A program made the position numbers and the translations under genes. A DNA stretch of 64,000 nt, from the NCBI RefSeq assembly GCF_000718015.1, contig NZ_JODY01000003.1:372001-436000 (forward strand), in the 5' to 3' direction. Positions within the stretch are counted from its first letter, which is position 1. Each line of letters begins with the position of its first letter. Of this stretch, positions 53,648-62,926 are shown one piece after another. The notes under the pieces were generated by a model, which had not been told where the DNA came from, did not search any database, and saw only the letters and a list, made by a program, of their open reading frames with translations. This DNA is from Streptomyces catenulae. Its GTDB lineage: Bacteria; Actinomycetota; Actinomycetes; Streptomycetales; Streptomycetaceae.

Positions 53648-54685
53648 TCAGACGAAGGCCAACCCCTGCCACGGCGACGCCGGATCCTGGGCGAGCACCC
53701 GGTGGACATGCAGCGCCTCCGCGTACGGGGCGCCGAACCAGCCGTGGTCGAAGGCGAGCATCCGGCCCAGCGCGTACCCGGCCGCGTACCCCTCCCAGGA
53801 GTCGTACGCCTCCCGGGCCAGCGCACCGACCCGCTGCACCACCTGCTCGGCCTGCGGCGGGGCGCACAGCCGCGCCCCCAGTCCCAGGCGGACGAGGTGC
53901 ACCGCATGGGCCAGATCCAGCGCCAGCACCGACCTCACCCGCCCGTCCGGCGGCAGCACCCCGTCCGTACGGAACCGCTCCTCGTACCGCGTCACCAGCT
54001 CCGGCACCTCGGCCGCGGCGTCGCCGTCCCGGCGGGCGCGGAGCGCCGCCTCGGTCTCCGCGGGCAGGAAACCGCCGCCGAGCAGCTGCTCCGACCGCTC
54101 CTGCCAGGACCCCGGATCCGTCACCGACCACTGCTCCCGCAGCGTCTGTGCGTCCGTGGCGTGGTCGAGGAAGACGGTGCCCAGCTCGTTCCACGGCACG
54201 CTGTGGTGGACGGCCAGCGGCGCCCCGCACGCCAGCCCCTGCGCCGACGGCCCGTGCAGCGGCCCCGTCGCCAGCGTGGTCAGCAGCCCGCCGGGGCGCA
54301 CCCCGAAGTGGGCGCGCGCCTGCAACCAGGACGCCCGGTGCGCGGGCGCCGCCACGAGATACGCGGCCGACGGCGTCCCCGGGTTGACCGCCAGCCGCCA
54401 CTTGTCGTTCGGCCAGTCCTGCGCCAGCTCCTCGACCGAGACCCGGTCGAAGAACTGCTGCGGCTGCCAGGGCGGCAACATCCCCCGCGTCAGCACCGGC
54501 AGACACTTCCCGCCCACGACCGGGTCGTCGTAGACCGGCAGCGGGTCCTGACCCGGCTGCGGCGCCACCAGATAGAGATCCTCGCCCGCCAGGGCCGCGA
54601 TCTGCCCCGCCCCGTCGCCCCGCGCCGTCGCCTCACACAGCCGCCGCTCGGTGTCCGTCGGCGGCATCCACACCGGAGTACCCAT
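53648..54685 (-). CDS. DUF1266 domain protein
   Basis: 345 residues from an ATG at 54685; the frame is open to 54739 but MGTPVWMPPTDTERRL is a natural start. The C-terminal 170 residues match DUF1266 (YbeU/YbeR-like): VLALDLAHAVHLVRLGLGARL, AREAYDSWEGYAAGYALGRML and the terminal DPASPWQGLAF. The N-terminal half (EDLYLVAPQP...LPVYDDPVV, VNPGTPSAAYLV) resembles an SseB-type fold. Function unknown in both domains. It is divergent from the His-rich methyltransferase gene. Confidence 0.82.
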   Translation of the reverse strand: MGTPVWMPPTDTERRLCEATARGDGAGQIAALAGEDLYLVAPQPGQDPLPVYDDPVVGGKCLPVLTRGMLPPWQPQQFFDRVSVEELAQDWPNDKWRLAVNPGTPSAAYLVAAPAHRASWLQARAHFGVRPGGLLTTLATGPLHGPSAQGLACGAPLAVHHSVPWNELGTVFLDHATDAQTLREQWSVTDPGSWQERSEQLLGGGFLPAETEAALRARRDGDAAAEVPELVTRYEERFRTDGVLPPDGRVRSVLALDLAHAVHLVRLGLGARLCAPPQAEQVVQRVGALAREAYDSWEGYAAGYALGRMLAFDHGWFGAPYAEALHVHRVLAQDPASPWQGLAFV

Positions 54686-54754
54686 CCGCCCGACCCTACG
54701 GCGCCCGCCCCGACCCGCCGTCACCAGGGCGTCTCCCACCGATCACCCACCGCC

Positions 54755-54769
54755 TTGCCGAAGCGGCAA
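54755..54769. promoter_or_regulatory. Short palindrome TTGCC-N5-GGCAA between divergent genes
   Basis: The inverted repeat lies 42 bases before the methyltransferase start and 70 bases before the DUF1266 start. It could be an operator or part of a promoter; no known motif is matched. Confidence 0.3.
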
Positions 54770-54810
54770 CGAAGCTTGCTCCCCGGTGCGGACCGGTCCA
54801 GGCTCGCCCC

Positions 54811-55788
54811 ATGACCCACGACGACGCCCGCCCGCACACCCCGGCGCACGGCCACGGCGCACCCGCCCCCGGACACCACCACGGCGACGCCGACATGGAC
54901 TGGGAGGTGATGGGCCCGCTCCTGGAGAGCGGCGCCGAACTCCACTCCACCGTCTTCGAACAGGCCGCCGCCTGGCTGGGCACCCTCCTCGCCCCGCCGG
55001 ACGGCCGCTCCGCCGCCCCCGTCCGCCGCATCCTGGACGTCGGCAGCGGCCCCGGCGTCGCCACCTGTCTGCTGGCCCGCGCCTTCCCCGACGCGGAGGT
55101 CGTCGCCGTCGACCCCACACCCGCGCTGCTCGACCGCACCCGCGCCCGCGCCGCCGCCCTCGGCCTCGCCGACCGCGTCACCACCCACCGCGCCGAACTC
55201 CCCGACGGACTCGACGGCGACGCCGCCCCGGACGACGGCGGCCACCCCACCGGGCCGGTCGGCGACGCCGACCTCATCTGGTCCAGCCGGACCCTGCACC
55301 ACGTCGGCGACCAGCGGCGCGCCGTCGCCACGCTCGCCCGCCACCTCCGCCCCGGCGGTGTGCTGGCCCTCTCCGAGGGCGGTCTGCCGCAGCGCTTCCT
55401 CCCCCGCGACATCGGGCTGGGCCGCCCCGGGCTCCAGGCGCGGCTGGACGCGGTGACCGAGGAGTGGTTCGCGCGGATGCGGGCCGCGCTGCCCGGCGCC
55501 GAGGACACCGTCGAGGACTGGCCCGCCTTCCTCACCGACGCCGGGCTGGACACCCCGCACAGCCGCAGCTTCCTCGTCGACCTGCCCGCCCCGCTCTCCG
55601 CCGACGGCCGCGCGTACGTCGCCGCCGGGCTGACCCGCGCCGTCGAGGCGTTCGGCGACGACCTCGCCCCCGACGACCTGGCCACCGCCACCCGCCTCCT
55701 CGACGCGGACGACCCGGCCGGTCTCGCCCGCCGCCCCGACGTCTTCCTGCTCGCCGCCCAGACCGTGCACGCGGCCCGCGCCCGCTGA
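54811..55788 (+). CDS. SAM-dependent methyltransferase with His-rich N-terminus
   Basis: 325 residues from an ATG at 54811 without a clear ribosome site. The first 30 residues are His-rich (HGHGAPAPGHHHGDADMDW), possibly metal-binding. SAM motifs: ILDVGSGPGVATCL (motif I), VVAVDPTPALL (acid), DLIWSSRTLHHVGD (motif II region) and LRPGGVLALSEGG (motif III). The size and C-terminal extension fit small-molecule methyltransferases of the class I fold. Substrate unknown; no pathway neighbours. Confidence 0.85.
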   Translation: MTHDDARPHTPAHGHGAPAPGHHHGDADMDWEVMGPLLESGAELHSTVFEQAAAWLGTLLAPPDGRSAAPVRRILDVGSGPGVATCLLARAFPDAEVVAVDPTPALLDRTRARAAALGLADRVTTHRAELPDGLDGDAAPDDGGHPTGPVGDADLIWSSRTLHHVGDQRRAVATLARHLRPGGVLALSEGGLPQRFLPRDIGLGRPGLQARLDAVTEEWFARMRAALPGAEDTVEDWPAFLTDAGLDTPHSRSFLVDLPAPLSADGRAYVAAGLTRAVEAFGDDLAPDDLATATRLLDADDPAGLARRPDVFLLAAQTVHAARAR

Positions 55789-55901
55789 GGGCACCCGCTC
55801 CGGCCTGCGGGAACGTGGTCGGGCGCCGGTGACCTGGCAGCCACGGTACCCCCTGGTTAAGCTCGATCGGGGGGCCGAGGACCCGATCCAGGGAGGCTCC
55901 G

Positions 55902-56351
55902 ATGCAGCTGGCGCCCGAACCACGTGACATCGCCCCGCGCCTCGCCACCGGCGCGTTCATCCTCAACTCCGGTCTGGGCAAACTGAAGGCCGACGACGAG
56001 ACCGCCGCCGGAATCCACGGCATGGCCTGCACCGCGTACCCGTTCCTGGAGAAGCTCGAACCCCACGTCTTCGTCCGGCTGCTGGCCTGGTCGGAGGTGG
56101 CCGTCGGCAGCGCCCTGCTCGCCCCGGTCGTCCCCAACCGCCTCGCCGGTGCCGCGCTCACCGGGTTCTCCGCCGGGCTCGTCGGCCTCTACCTCCGCAC
56201 CCCCGGCATGCGCGAGCCCGGCAGTCTGCGCCCCACCCAGAACGGCATCCCGCTCGCCAAGGACACCTGGATGCTCGGCATCGGCCTGGGCCTGCTCGGC
56301 TCCGGCGCCCGCTGGAGCTGCTGCCGCAGGCGCCGCCGCTGCCGCCGCTGA
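55902..56351 (+). CDS. Conserved small membrane protein (DoxX-like)
   Basis: 149 residues from an ATG at 55902 with GGGAGG six bases upstream. It starts LAPEPRDIAPRLATGAFILNSG in pieces and has three to four hydrophobic segments, with LLAWSEVAVGSALLAPVVPNR and GIPLAKDTWMLGIGLGLLGSG, a pattern shared by actinobacterial DoxX-like proteins. The C-terminus is an odd run CCRRRRRCRR, possibly due to recent sequence change near the end. Function unknown. Confidence 0.78.
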   Translation: MQLAPEPRDIAPRLATGAFILNSGLGKLKADDETAAGIHGMACTAYPFLEKLEPHVFVRLLAWSEVAVGSALLAPVVPNRLAGAALTGFSAGLVGLYLRTPGMREPGSLRPTQNGIPLAKDTWMLGIGLGLLGSGARWSCCRRRRRCRR

Positions 56352-56858
56352 ACCGCCCGCCACACCCGCTCCCGGCCGGACGCCCGGCCGGACGCCCCGT
56401 GCGCGACACGGCAAGGCTGGGCCGACCGGCCGAACCCGTTCGCGAATCCGGGTGCTTCCGCATCACTCGAATGCAGCATGTACGACTGGCCGGTTTGTTC
56501 GTTGGACCGGGCGTGACGTCAGCACGCGCCAGTGACCGCGCGCGGCCGGGTGGCCCCGCCGCGCGCCGAGCCGAAGGACCCGGCGGGCCGCCCGGCCACC
56601 GTCCCGACGCCCGCTGCGCCGCCTGCGCGGGGCCACCACCCGCCCGCCGTACGCCCGCCCGCGCCCGGCGCATACGCCCGCGCCACCCCGCGGCCCCCGG
56701 GCGGCCCGGCCCCGTACGCCGCGTGTGAACGTCCCCTTGCGACCGCGTCCCTCACCCGACCCGGCCCCGCCACCGCGGGCCCGCCCCGGCGGCCACGCCG
56801 CGGGCGGGCCCGCGGCGCACGCGCGCCCCGGCCGGGTCCTTCTCCCGAAAGACATGAC
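56352..56858. other. 507-base intergenic region
   Basis: No gene supported; the long open frames are GC-driven shadows. An AT-richer patch at about 56455-56500 is the likeliest promoter area for the DUF2637 gene. Pro/Arg-coding low-complexity sequence fills about 56560-56840. Confidence 0.45.
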
Positions 56859-57623
56859 GTGCACGAGACCCAGACCTACATCCCGGCGCAGCAGACCGAC
56901 GAATTCGTGCCGAGCCAGGGCACCTTCACCCGTGCGGTCCGGGACACCGACCCCCGGGTCGACATCCCGCTGTTCGCCCCGCAGCCCGACCCCTACGGGT
57001 TCGACGCGGTCGCCTGGGCGAACGTCCCGGTGTGGGAGACCGACGGTCCGGTACCCCAGGACCCGCACGCGGGCGACGGATACCCGGCGCCACCACCCAC
57101 CGGACCCACCGTCAGCCATGCCCGCACCCGGCAGCACCGGCCGGGGGTGCACCGCGCCGGAGCCGTCCGGCTGCGCCGCTGGGCACGGCGGATCAGCGCC
57201 GTCGTCGCCGCCCTCACCGCCGTGATGATCAGCGTGCTGGGCGCCATGGTCTGCTACGCACCGCTGCGCGCCCTCGCCTCCCAGGGCGCCTCCGGCGACC
57301 TCGCCGACCTGTGGCCGCTGCTGATCTACGGCCCCTGGATGGTGGCGTCCCTCGCCATCCTGCGCGCCTCCGCCCACGGCCGCCGGGTCGCGCACTCGTG
57401 GTGCGTGGTGATCCTCTTCTCCGCGCTCGCCGTCGTGCTGTGCGTCGCGCACGCCCCGCTGACGCTCTCCGCCATCAGCGTCGCCGGACTGCCGCCGATC
57501 ACCGCGCTGCTCTCCTTCCACCAACTGGTGCGCCAGATCGAACCTCCCGCGCCGCCGCGCCCCGCCCCGGCGGAGGAACCCGGCAGCGGCCACCACCGCA
57601 AACCGCCGAACCCGCGGCAGTGA
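56859..57623 (+). CDS. DUF2637 domain membrane protein
   Basis: 254 residues from a GTG at 56859; the frame is open far upstream, but the conserved HETQTYIPAQQT start supports this site. Residues 1-95 are polar and Pro-rich. About residues 105-225 hold four membrane helices (AVVAALTAVMISVLGAMVCY, WPLLIYGPWMVASLAILRAS, VVILFSALAVVLCVAHAPLT, VAGLPPITALLSFHQL), the DUF2637 domain, related to plasmid-spread Spd membrane proteins of Streptomyces. The C-terminus is Pro-rich. No plasmid genes are nearby. Function unknown. Confidence 0.82.
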   Translation: MHETQTYIPAQQTDEFVPSQGTFTRAVRDTDPRVDIPLFAPQPDPYGFDAVAWANVPVWETDGPVPQDPHAGDGYPAPPPTGPTVSHARTRQHRPGVHRAGAVRLRRWARRISAVVAALTAVMISVLGAMVCYAPLRALASQGASGDLADLWPLLIYGPWMVASLAILRASAHGRRVAHSWCVVILFSALAVVLCVAHAPLTLSAISVAGLPPITALLSFHQLVRQIEPPAPPRPAPAEEPGSGHHRKPPNPRQ

Positions 57624-57638
57624 CGCCGTCCCGCGACG

Positions 57639-57681
57639 CGGCGCGCCGCCGCCCCGACCGAACGGGGGCGGCGGCGCGCCG
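57639..57681. terminator. Bidirectional hairpin terminator
   Basis: A perfect 17-base stem (CGGCGCGCCGCCGCCCC and its complement) with a nine-base loop, between the convergent DUF2637 and aldo/keto reductase genes. Confidence 0.8.
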
Positions 57682-57692
57682 TGCTGCCGGGC

Positions 57693-58526
57693 TCAGGCGA
57701 CGTCGAACGACGCCGGGTCCGGGCCCAGCCGGGTGCCGTTGTCGAGACCGGCGACGGCCTCGATGTCGGCGTCGTCGAGCTGGAAGCCGAAGACGTCGAT
57801 GTTGGCGGCGATCCGCGACGGCGTCACCGACTTCGGGATGACGACGTTGCCGAGCTGGAGGTGCCAGCGCAGCACCACCTGGGCGGGCGTCACCCCGTGC
57901 TTGGCCGCGATCTCGCCGAGCACCGGCTCCGCCAGCAGGTCCTTGCCCTGGCCCAGCGGCGACCACGCCTCCGTCGCGATGTGGTGCCGGGCGTGCGCCG
58001 CACGGGACTCGGCCTGCGGGAAGTACGGGTGCAGCTCGATCTGGTTGACCGCCGGGACGATCGAGGTCTCGCCGATCAGCCGCTCCAGGTGCTCCGGAAG
58101 GAAGTTGGAGACACCGATGGCACGGGCCCGGCCCTCCGCGTGGATCTTCTCGAAGGCGCGGTACGTGTCGATGTAGGTGTCCTTGGCCGGGAGCGGCCAG
58201 TGGATCAGGTAGAGGTCGACGTACTCCAGGCCGAGCTTGGCCAGGGAGGCGTCGAAGGCGCGCAGGGTGGAGTCGTAGCCCTGCTCGCCGTTCCAGAGCT
58301 TGGTGGTGACGAAGAGTTCGTCACGGGGGATGCCGGAGGCGGCGAGCGCCCGGCCGGTGCCCTCTTCGTTGCCGTAGATCGCGGCGGTGTCGATGCTGCG
58401 GTAGCCGGCCTCCAGGGCGTGGCCGACGGTGGCGGCAGCCTCGTCGTCCGGCACCTGCCAGACGCCGAAACCGAGCTGCGGCATCGTGACGCCGTTGTTG
58501 AGCGTGATGGTCGGGACCTGGCTCAC
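57693..58526 (-). CDS. Aldo/keto reductase
   Basis: 277 residues from a GTG at 58526 with AAGGA ten bases upstream; an ATG further up at 58577 is less likely. The AKR catalytic tetrad is visible: GYRSIDTAAIYGNE (Asp and Tyr), FVTTKLW (Lys) and LIHWPLP (His). PAVNQIELHPYFPQ and VIPKSVTPSRIAAN are the NADPH-binding signatures. It fits the AKR5-like 2,5-diketo-gluconate reductase size class of about 275. The natural substrate is unknown. A 16-base palindrome lies 65 bases upstream. Confidence 0.92.
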   Translation of the reverse strand: MSQVPTITLNNGVTMPQLGFGVWQVPDDEAAATVGHALEAGYRSIDTAAIYGNEEGTGRALAASGIPRDELFVTTKLWNGEQGYDSTLRAFDASLAKLGLEYVDLYLIHWPLPAKDTYIDTYRAFEKIHAEGRARAIGVSNFLPEHLERLIGETSIVPAVNQIELHPYFPQAESRAAHARHHIATEAWSPLGQGKDLLAEPVLGEIAAKHGVTPAQVVLRWHLQLGNVVIPKSVTPSRIAANIDVFGFQLDDADIEAVAGLDNGTRLGPDPASFDVA

Positions 58527-58590
58527 GGGGAATCGATCCTTACGTCGTCGTGCATGTCCACCGACGACAACGATCACCCGCCGCTCCGCA

Positions 58591-58606
58591 TTCCCGCGCG
58601 CGGGAA
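58591..58606. promoter_or_regulatory. Perfect 16-base palindrome upstream of the aldo/keto reductase
   Basis: TTCCCGCGCGCGGGAA is self-complementary and sits 65-80 bases upstream of the reductase start and 40 bases after the acyl-CoA ligase stop. It may be an operator of the reductase or a terminator of the ligase gene. Confidence 0.4.
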
Positions 58607-58646
58607 GAGAACGCCCTGTTCCACCCGTGCGGCGTACCCGACCGGC

Positions 58647-60473
58647 TCAGCTCCGGTACAGCGCCTCCACCTCTTTCGCGTACGCCGTCTCGATCGCCTT
58701 CCGCTTCAGCTTCAGCGACGGCGTCAGCAGCCCCTGCTCCTCGCTGAACTGGTGGGCCAGTATCCGGAACGTACGGATCGACTCGGCCTGCGAGACCAGG
58801 GTGTTGGCGGCGACCACGGCCCGCCGGATCTCCGACTCCAGATCCGGGTCGCGCACCAGCTCCATGGGGCGCATGTCCGGTTTGCCGCGCATCGTCAGCC
58901 AGTGGGTGACGGCCTCCGGGTCCAGCGTCACCAGCGCGGCGATGAACGGCCGGTCGTTGCCGACCACCAGGCACTGGGCGACCAGGGGGTGCGCCCGGAC
59001 CCGGTCCTCCAGAACCACCGGCGAGACCGTCTTGCCGCCGGAGGTGACGAGCACCTCCTTCTTGCGGCCGGTGATCGTCAGATAGCCGTCCTCGTCGAAG
59101 GCGCCGAGGTCACCGGTGGCGAACCAGCCGTTGTGCAGCACGGCGCCGGAGCCCTGCGGATCGCCCAGGTACCCCTGGAAGATCTGCCCGCCGCGCAGCC
59201 AGATCTCGCCGTCGTCCGCGACATGGACGGTGGTGCCGGGGATGGGCGTGCCGACCGTGCCGAACCGGGTGCGCTCGGGCGGGTTGGCGGTCGCGGCGGC
59301 GGTGGACTCCGTCAGGCCGTACCCCTCGAAGATCCGCACGCCCGCCCCGGCGAAGAACAGGCCCAGCCGACGCTCCATCCGGGAGCCGCCGGACATCGCG
59401 TGCCGCACCCGGCCGCCCAGCGCGTCACGGACCTTGCTGTAGACCACCTTGTCGAAGAACTGGTGCTGCATCCGCAGGGCGGCGCCGGGCCCGGAGCCGG
59501 TGCCGAACGCCTTGTGCTCCATCGCCTCGGCATGCCGGACCGCGACATCGACCGCCTTGTCGAACGGCCCTTCCTTCCCCTCGGCCTCCGCCTGCCGCCG
59601 GGCCGCCGCGAAGACCTTCTCGAAGACGTACGGCACCGCGAGGACGAACGTCGGCCGGAAGCTGCGCAGGTCGGGCAGGAGGGCGCGGGCGCTCAGCTCC
59701 GGCTGGTGGGCCAGCTTCACCTTGCCGCGGAGGGCGGCGACCTCGACCATCCGGCCGAAGACGTGCGACAGCGGCAGGAAGAGCAGGGTGGACGCCTCGT
59801 CGCCGGGGCGGGAGTGGAACGCGGTGTCGTACCGTTCGAGGACGTTGTCCGCCTCGGCCATGAAGTTGGCGTGGGTCAGCACACAGCCCTTGGGGCGGCC
59901 GGTGGTGCCCGAGGTGTAGATGACGGTGGCGATGGCGTCCGGGGTGACCGCCATCCGGTGCCGGTGCACCACGTCGTCGTCGAGGTGCGCGCCCGCCGCG
60001 GTCAGCTCGGCCACCGGGTCCGCGTCGAGCTGCCAGAGCCGCCGCAGCTGCGGCAGTCGGCCGATGACCGAACCGACGGTCATCGCATGGTCCTCGTGCT
60101 CCACCAGACACGCCGTCGCGCCCGCGTCGTGCAGCATCCAGAAGACCTGCTCGGCGGAGGAGGTCGGGTACAGCGGTACGGACTGGCCGCCGATCGCCCA
60201 GACGGCGAAGTCGAAGACGGTCCACTCGTAACGGGTGCGGGACATGATCCCGACCCGGTCGCCGAACCGGACGCCCTGGGCGAGCAGGCCCTTGGCCAGC
60301 GCCATGACCTCGTCCCGGAACTGCCCGGCGCTGACGTCGACCCAGCGCCCCTCGGCGTCCTTACGGGCGAGCGCGGCCCGGTCCGGGTCGCGGGCGGCGT
60401 GGTCGAAAACGGTGTCCGCCAGCCCACCGACCCGGGGCCCGGTAGCCAACGGCTCCACGGTGAACTCGCGCAA
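58647..60473 (-). CDS. AMP-dependent long-chain fatty acid-CoA ligase
   Basis: 608 residues from a TTG at 60473 with AAGGAG eight bases upstream. Adenylate-forming motifs: VIYTSGTTGRPKGCVLTH (P-loop), FEGYGLTESTAA (A5), DLGAFDEDGYLTITGRKKE (A7/A8) and SLKLKRKAI with the C-terminal Lys (A10). The size and the LPLSHVFGRMVEVAALRG motif are typical of the FadD15/AMP-forming long-chain acyl-CoA ligase group. It makes fatty acyl-CoA from fatty acid, ATP and CoA. No fatty-acid operon is adjacent. Confidence 0.92.
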   Translation of the reverse strand: MREFTVEPLATGPRVGGLADTVFDHAARDPDRAALARKDAEGRWVDVSAGQFRDEVMALAKGLLAQGVRFGDRVGIMSRTRYEWTVFDFAVWAIGGQSVPLYPTSSAEQVFWMLHDAGATACLVEHEDHAMTVGSVIGRLPQLRRLWQLDADPVAELTAAGAHLDDDVVHRHRMAVTPDAIATVIYTSGTTGRPKGCVLTHANFMAEADNVLERYDTAFHSRPGDEASTLLFLPLSHVFGRMVEVAALRGKVKLAHQPELSARALLPDLRSFRPTFVLAVPYVFEKVFAAARRQAEAEGKEGPFDKAVDVAVRHAEAMEHKAFGTGSGPGAALRMQHQFFDKVVYSKVRDALGGRVRHAMSGGSRMERRLGLFFAGAGVRIFEGYGLTESTAAATANPPERTRFGTVGTPIPGTTVHVADDGEIWLRGGQIFQGYLGDPQGSGAVLHNGWFATGDLGAFDEDGYLTITGRKKEVLVTSGGKTVSPVVLEDRVRAHPLVAQCLVVGNDRPFIAALVTLDPEAVTHWLTMRGKPDMRPMELVRDPDLESEIRRAVVAANTLVSQAESIRTFRILAHQFSEEQGLLTPSLKLKRKAIETAYAKEVEALYRS

Positions 60474-60744
60474 TGACCCAGCTCCTTGTGGTACTCCTCA
60501 CACGGCCGCGACCGTACCCCACGGTTTCGCCCAGTGGGAGGGCCTTACCGGGTTCCGGACGGCGGCGGGCGCCCCCAGGTGGTCCGGAGGAAACGGACCA
60601 CTCCCCGGAAGAGTGGACATGTACCGGTCATCCACCGACGGAACGATCACTACCTGGGGACCGTATCTGCACCAAATCTCTGCACCCGAAGGGTGAACCG
60701 CCCGGCTTCCCACGGACGGGGTCCGGCGCCCGGTCGCACCGCCG

Positions 60745-61608
60745 TCAGGGCAACTGGAGCCGGTCGCCCCCGGCCAGGATCGCGTCGGCCAGCGCCTCCG
60801 CGGGACCGCGGGCGGCGGAGCCGCGCCGCCCGTGCAGCAGGACGAAATCCACCCCGCCCAGCTCCGGCAGTCCGGCCCGCGGCGCCATCCGCACCAGGCC
60901 CGGCGGGATCATCCCGAGGGTGTGCGCCATCACCCCGAGCCCGGCGCGGGCGGCGGCGACCAGCCCGTTGAGGCTCCCGCTGGTACAGGCGATGCGCCAG
61001 GCCCGGCCGTGTTCCTCCAGACACTCCAGCGCCCGGGCGCGGGTGACCGCGGGCGGCGGGAAGACCACCAGCGGCACCGGGCGGTGCGGATCGAGCCGCA
61101 GCCGGTCGCTGCCCACCCACACCAGCCGGTCCCGCCACACCAACCGCCCCGCGGGCCCCTCCGGACGCCGCTTGGCGAGGACGAGGTCGAGTCGCCCGGC
61201 CGTGAGAAGTTCGTGGAGGGTCCCCGACAGTTCGACGGTCAGCTCCAGATCGACCTCGGGGTGGGCGTGCCGGAACCCCTCCAGGATCTCCGGCAGCCGG
61301 GTCAGCACGAAGTCCTCGGACGCCCCGAACCGGAGCCGCCCGCGCAGCCGCGTCCCGGTGAAGAACCCGGCGGCGCGCTCGTTCGCCTCCAGGATCGTGC
61401 GGGCGAAGCCGAGCATCGCCTCGCCGTCCTCGGTCAGCTCCACCCCGTGGGTGTCGCGCGCGAACAGCCGCCGCCCGGCCGCCTCCTCCAGCTTCCGTAC
61501 GTGCTGGCTGACGGTCGACTGCCGCAGCCCCAGCCGGTGCGCGGCCTGGGTGAAGCTCAGGGTCTGCGCGACGGTCAGGAACGTACGCAGCTGGGCGGGA
61601 TCGAACAC
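60745..61608 (-). CDS. LysR family transcription regulator
   Basis: 287 residues from a GTG at 61608 with GAGG eight bases upstream. The N-terminal winged helix-turn-helix is textbook LysR: LRTFLTVAQTLSFTQAAHRL, then RQSTVSQHVRKLE. Residues about 90-287 are the two-lobed ligand domain (LRGRLRFGASEDFVLTRLPE). It is divergent from the SBF-like transporter with a 213-base shared region that probably carries its binding site, so the transporter is the likely target. Confidence 0.9.
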   Translation of the reverse strand: MFDPAQLRTFLTVAQTLSFTQAAHRLGLRQSTVSQHVRKLEEAAGRRLFARDTHGVELTEDGEAMLGFARTILEANERAAGFFTGTRLRGRLRFGASEDFVLTRLPEILEGFRHAHPEVDLELTVELSGTLHELLTAGRLDLVLAKRRPEGPAGRLVWRDRLVWVGSDRLRLDPHRPVPLVVFPPPAVTRARALECLEEHGRAWRIACTSGSLNGLVAAARAGLGVMAHTLGMIPPGLVRMAPRAGLPELGGVDFVLLHGRRGSAARGPAEALADAILAGGDRLQLP

Positions 61609-61821
61609 GGGGCACCTCGGGTGGGCGGCGGTCCGGCCACCGTGGGGTCGCCACCCGGGGGAGCGGCGTGGCCGGAACGGGCCGGTCTGCGGCCATGGTA
61701 ATCACGTTCCGGCATCACAGTGAGTGCGGCGAACGGGGTTCCCGATATCCGTGGGGCCCGGCACTCTGGAGAGGGCACCGTCCATGCCGCCGTCCGTACC
61801 GACCCCGACCGAAGTGAGATC

Positions 61822-62898
61822 ATGCGCCGCCCTGCCCTCGCCCTCCCCTCCTGGCTCCCCGTGGACGGATACATCCTGGCGCTCCTCGCCACCGTCGGAC
61901 TGGCCGCGCTCCTCCCGGCCACCGGCTCCGCCGCCACCGTCGCGGACGGCGCCGCCACCGGGGCCGTCTCCTTCCTCTTCTTTCTCTACGGCGCTCGCCT
62001 CTCGACCGCCGAGGCGATGGCCGGACTCCGCCACTGGCGACTCCATCTGACCGTCCTGGCCTGCACGTTCGTGCTCTTCCCGCTGCTCGGACTGGCCGCC
62101 CGCGGCCTGGTCCCCTACGTCCTGCCGGGCGGGCTGTACACCGGCGTGCTCTTCCTCTGTCTGGTGCCGTCGACCATCCAGTCGTCCATCGCGTTCACCT
62201 CCATCGCGCGCGGCAACGTCGCCGCGGCGATCTGCGCCGGATCGTTCTCCTCCCTCGTCGGCATCGTCGTCACCCCGCTGCTCGCCGCGCTCGTCCTGGA
62301 CGGTGAGGGGCCCGGTGTCTCGGGCGGGGCGCTGGTCTCGATCGTCTGCCAGCTGCTGCTGCCGTTCCTCGCCGGGCAGGTACTGCGCCGCTGGATCGGC
62401 GGTTTCCTCACCCGGCACAAGAAGGTTCTCGGCCTGGTGGACCGCGGCTCGATACTGCTGGTTGTCTACAGCGCCTTCAGCGCCGGGGTGGTCGCCGGGA
62501 TCTGGCACCAGGTCTCCCCGGTGCGCCTGCTGGTCCTGCTGGGCGTCCTCGCGCTGCTGCTCGCGGTGATGCTGGTCCTGACCTGGTACGGCTCGCGGAA
62601 GCTGGGCTTCGGGCGGGCCGACCGGATCGCGATCACCTTCGCCGGGTCGAAGAAGAGCCTGGCCGCCGGGTTGCCCATGGCCAGCGTCCTCTTCGGCGCC
62701 CAGGCGGGCCTTGCGGTGCTGCCGCTGATGCTCTTCCACCAGTTGCAGCTGATGGTCTGCGCGGTGCTGGCGAAACGGTTCGCGGCGCGGGCGGAGCCGG
62801 AAGGTGCCGAGCCGGACGCCCCGGAGGACGGCGGCCCGGCGGACGCCCCGGCGGCGACCCGCGACGGCGAGCCGGTGGCCGCCGGGGAGTCCCGGTGA
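61822..62898 (+). CDS. SBF-like (bile acid:sodium symporter family) transporter
   Basis: 358 residues from an ATG at 61822, with weak AAGTGAGA upstream. The chain starts at the conserved LPSWLPVDGYILALL and has about ten hydrophobic helices. FLFFLYGARLS, LVPSTIQSSIAFTSIARGN and ITFAGSKKSLAAGLPMA are hallmarks of the SBF_like (PF13593) group related to the YfeH/arsenite and bile-acid symporters. The last 40 residues are acidic and Pro/Gly-rich. The ligand is unknown. Regulation by the divergent LysR gene is likely. Confidence 0.88.
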   Translation: MRRPALALPSWLPVDGYILALLATVGLAALLPATGSAATVADGAATGAVSFLFFLYGARLSTAEAMAGLRHWRLHLTVLACTFVLFPLLGLAARGLVPYVLPGGLYTGVLFLCLVPSTIQSSIAFTSIARGNVAAAICAGSFSSLVGIVVTPLLAALVLDGEGPGVSGGALVSIVCQLLLPFLAGQVLRRWIGGFLTRHKKVLGLVDRGSILLVVYSAFSAGVVAGIWHQVSPVRLLVLLGVLALLLAVMLVLTWYGSRKLGFGRADRIAITFAGSKKSLAAGLPMASVLFGAQAGLAVLPLMLFHQLQLMVCAVLAKRFAARAEPEGAEPDAPEDGGPADAPAATRDGEPVAAGESR

Positions 62899-62920
62899 CG
62901 GCCCCCGCCGCACGGGGCCG
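62899..62920. terminator. Small bidirectional hairpin between convergent genes
   Basis: Seven-base arms CGGCCCC / GGGGCCG lie directly after the SBF-like stop and six bases before the sialidase stop. Confidence 0.5.
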
Positions 62921-62926
62921 CTCCGG

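Noticed and set aside
60474..60744. tRNA or small RNA gene in the AT-richer gap
   Set aside because: No cloverleaf, anticodon arm or CCA end could be built; it is likely the promoter region of the acyl-CoA ligase gene.
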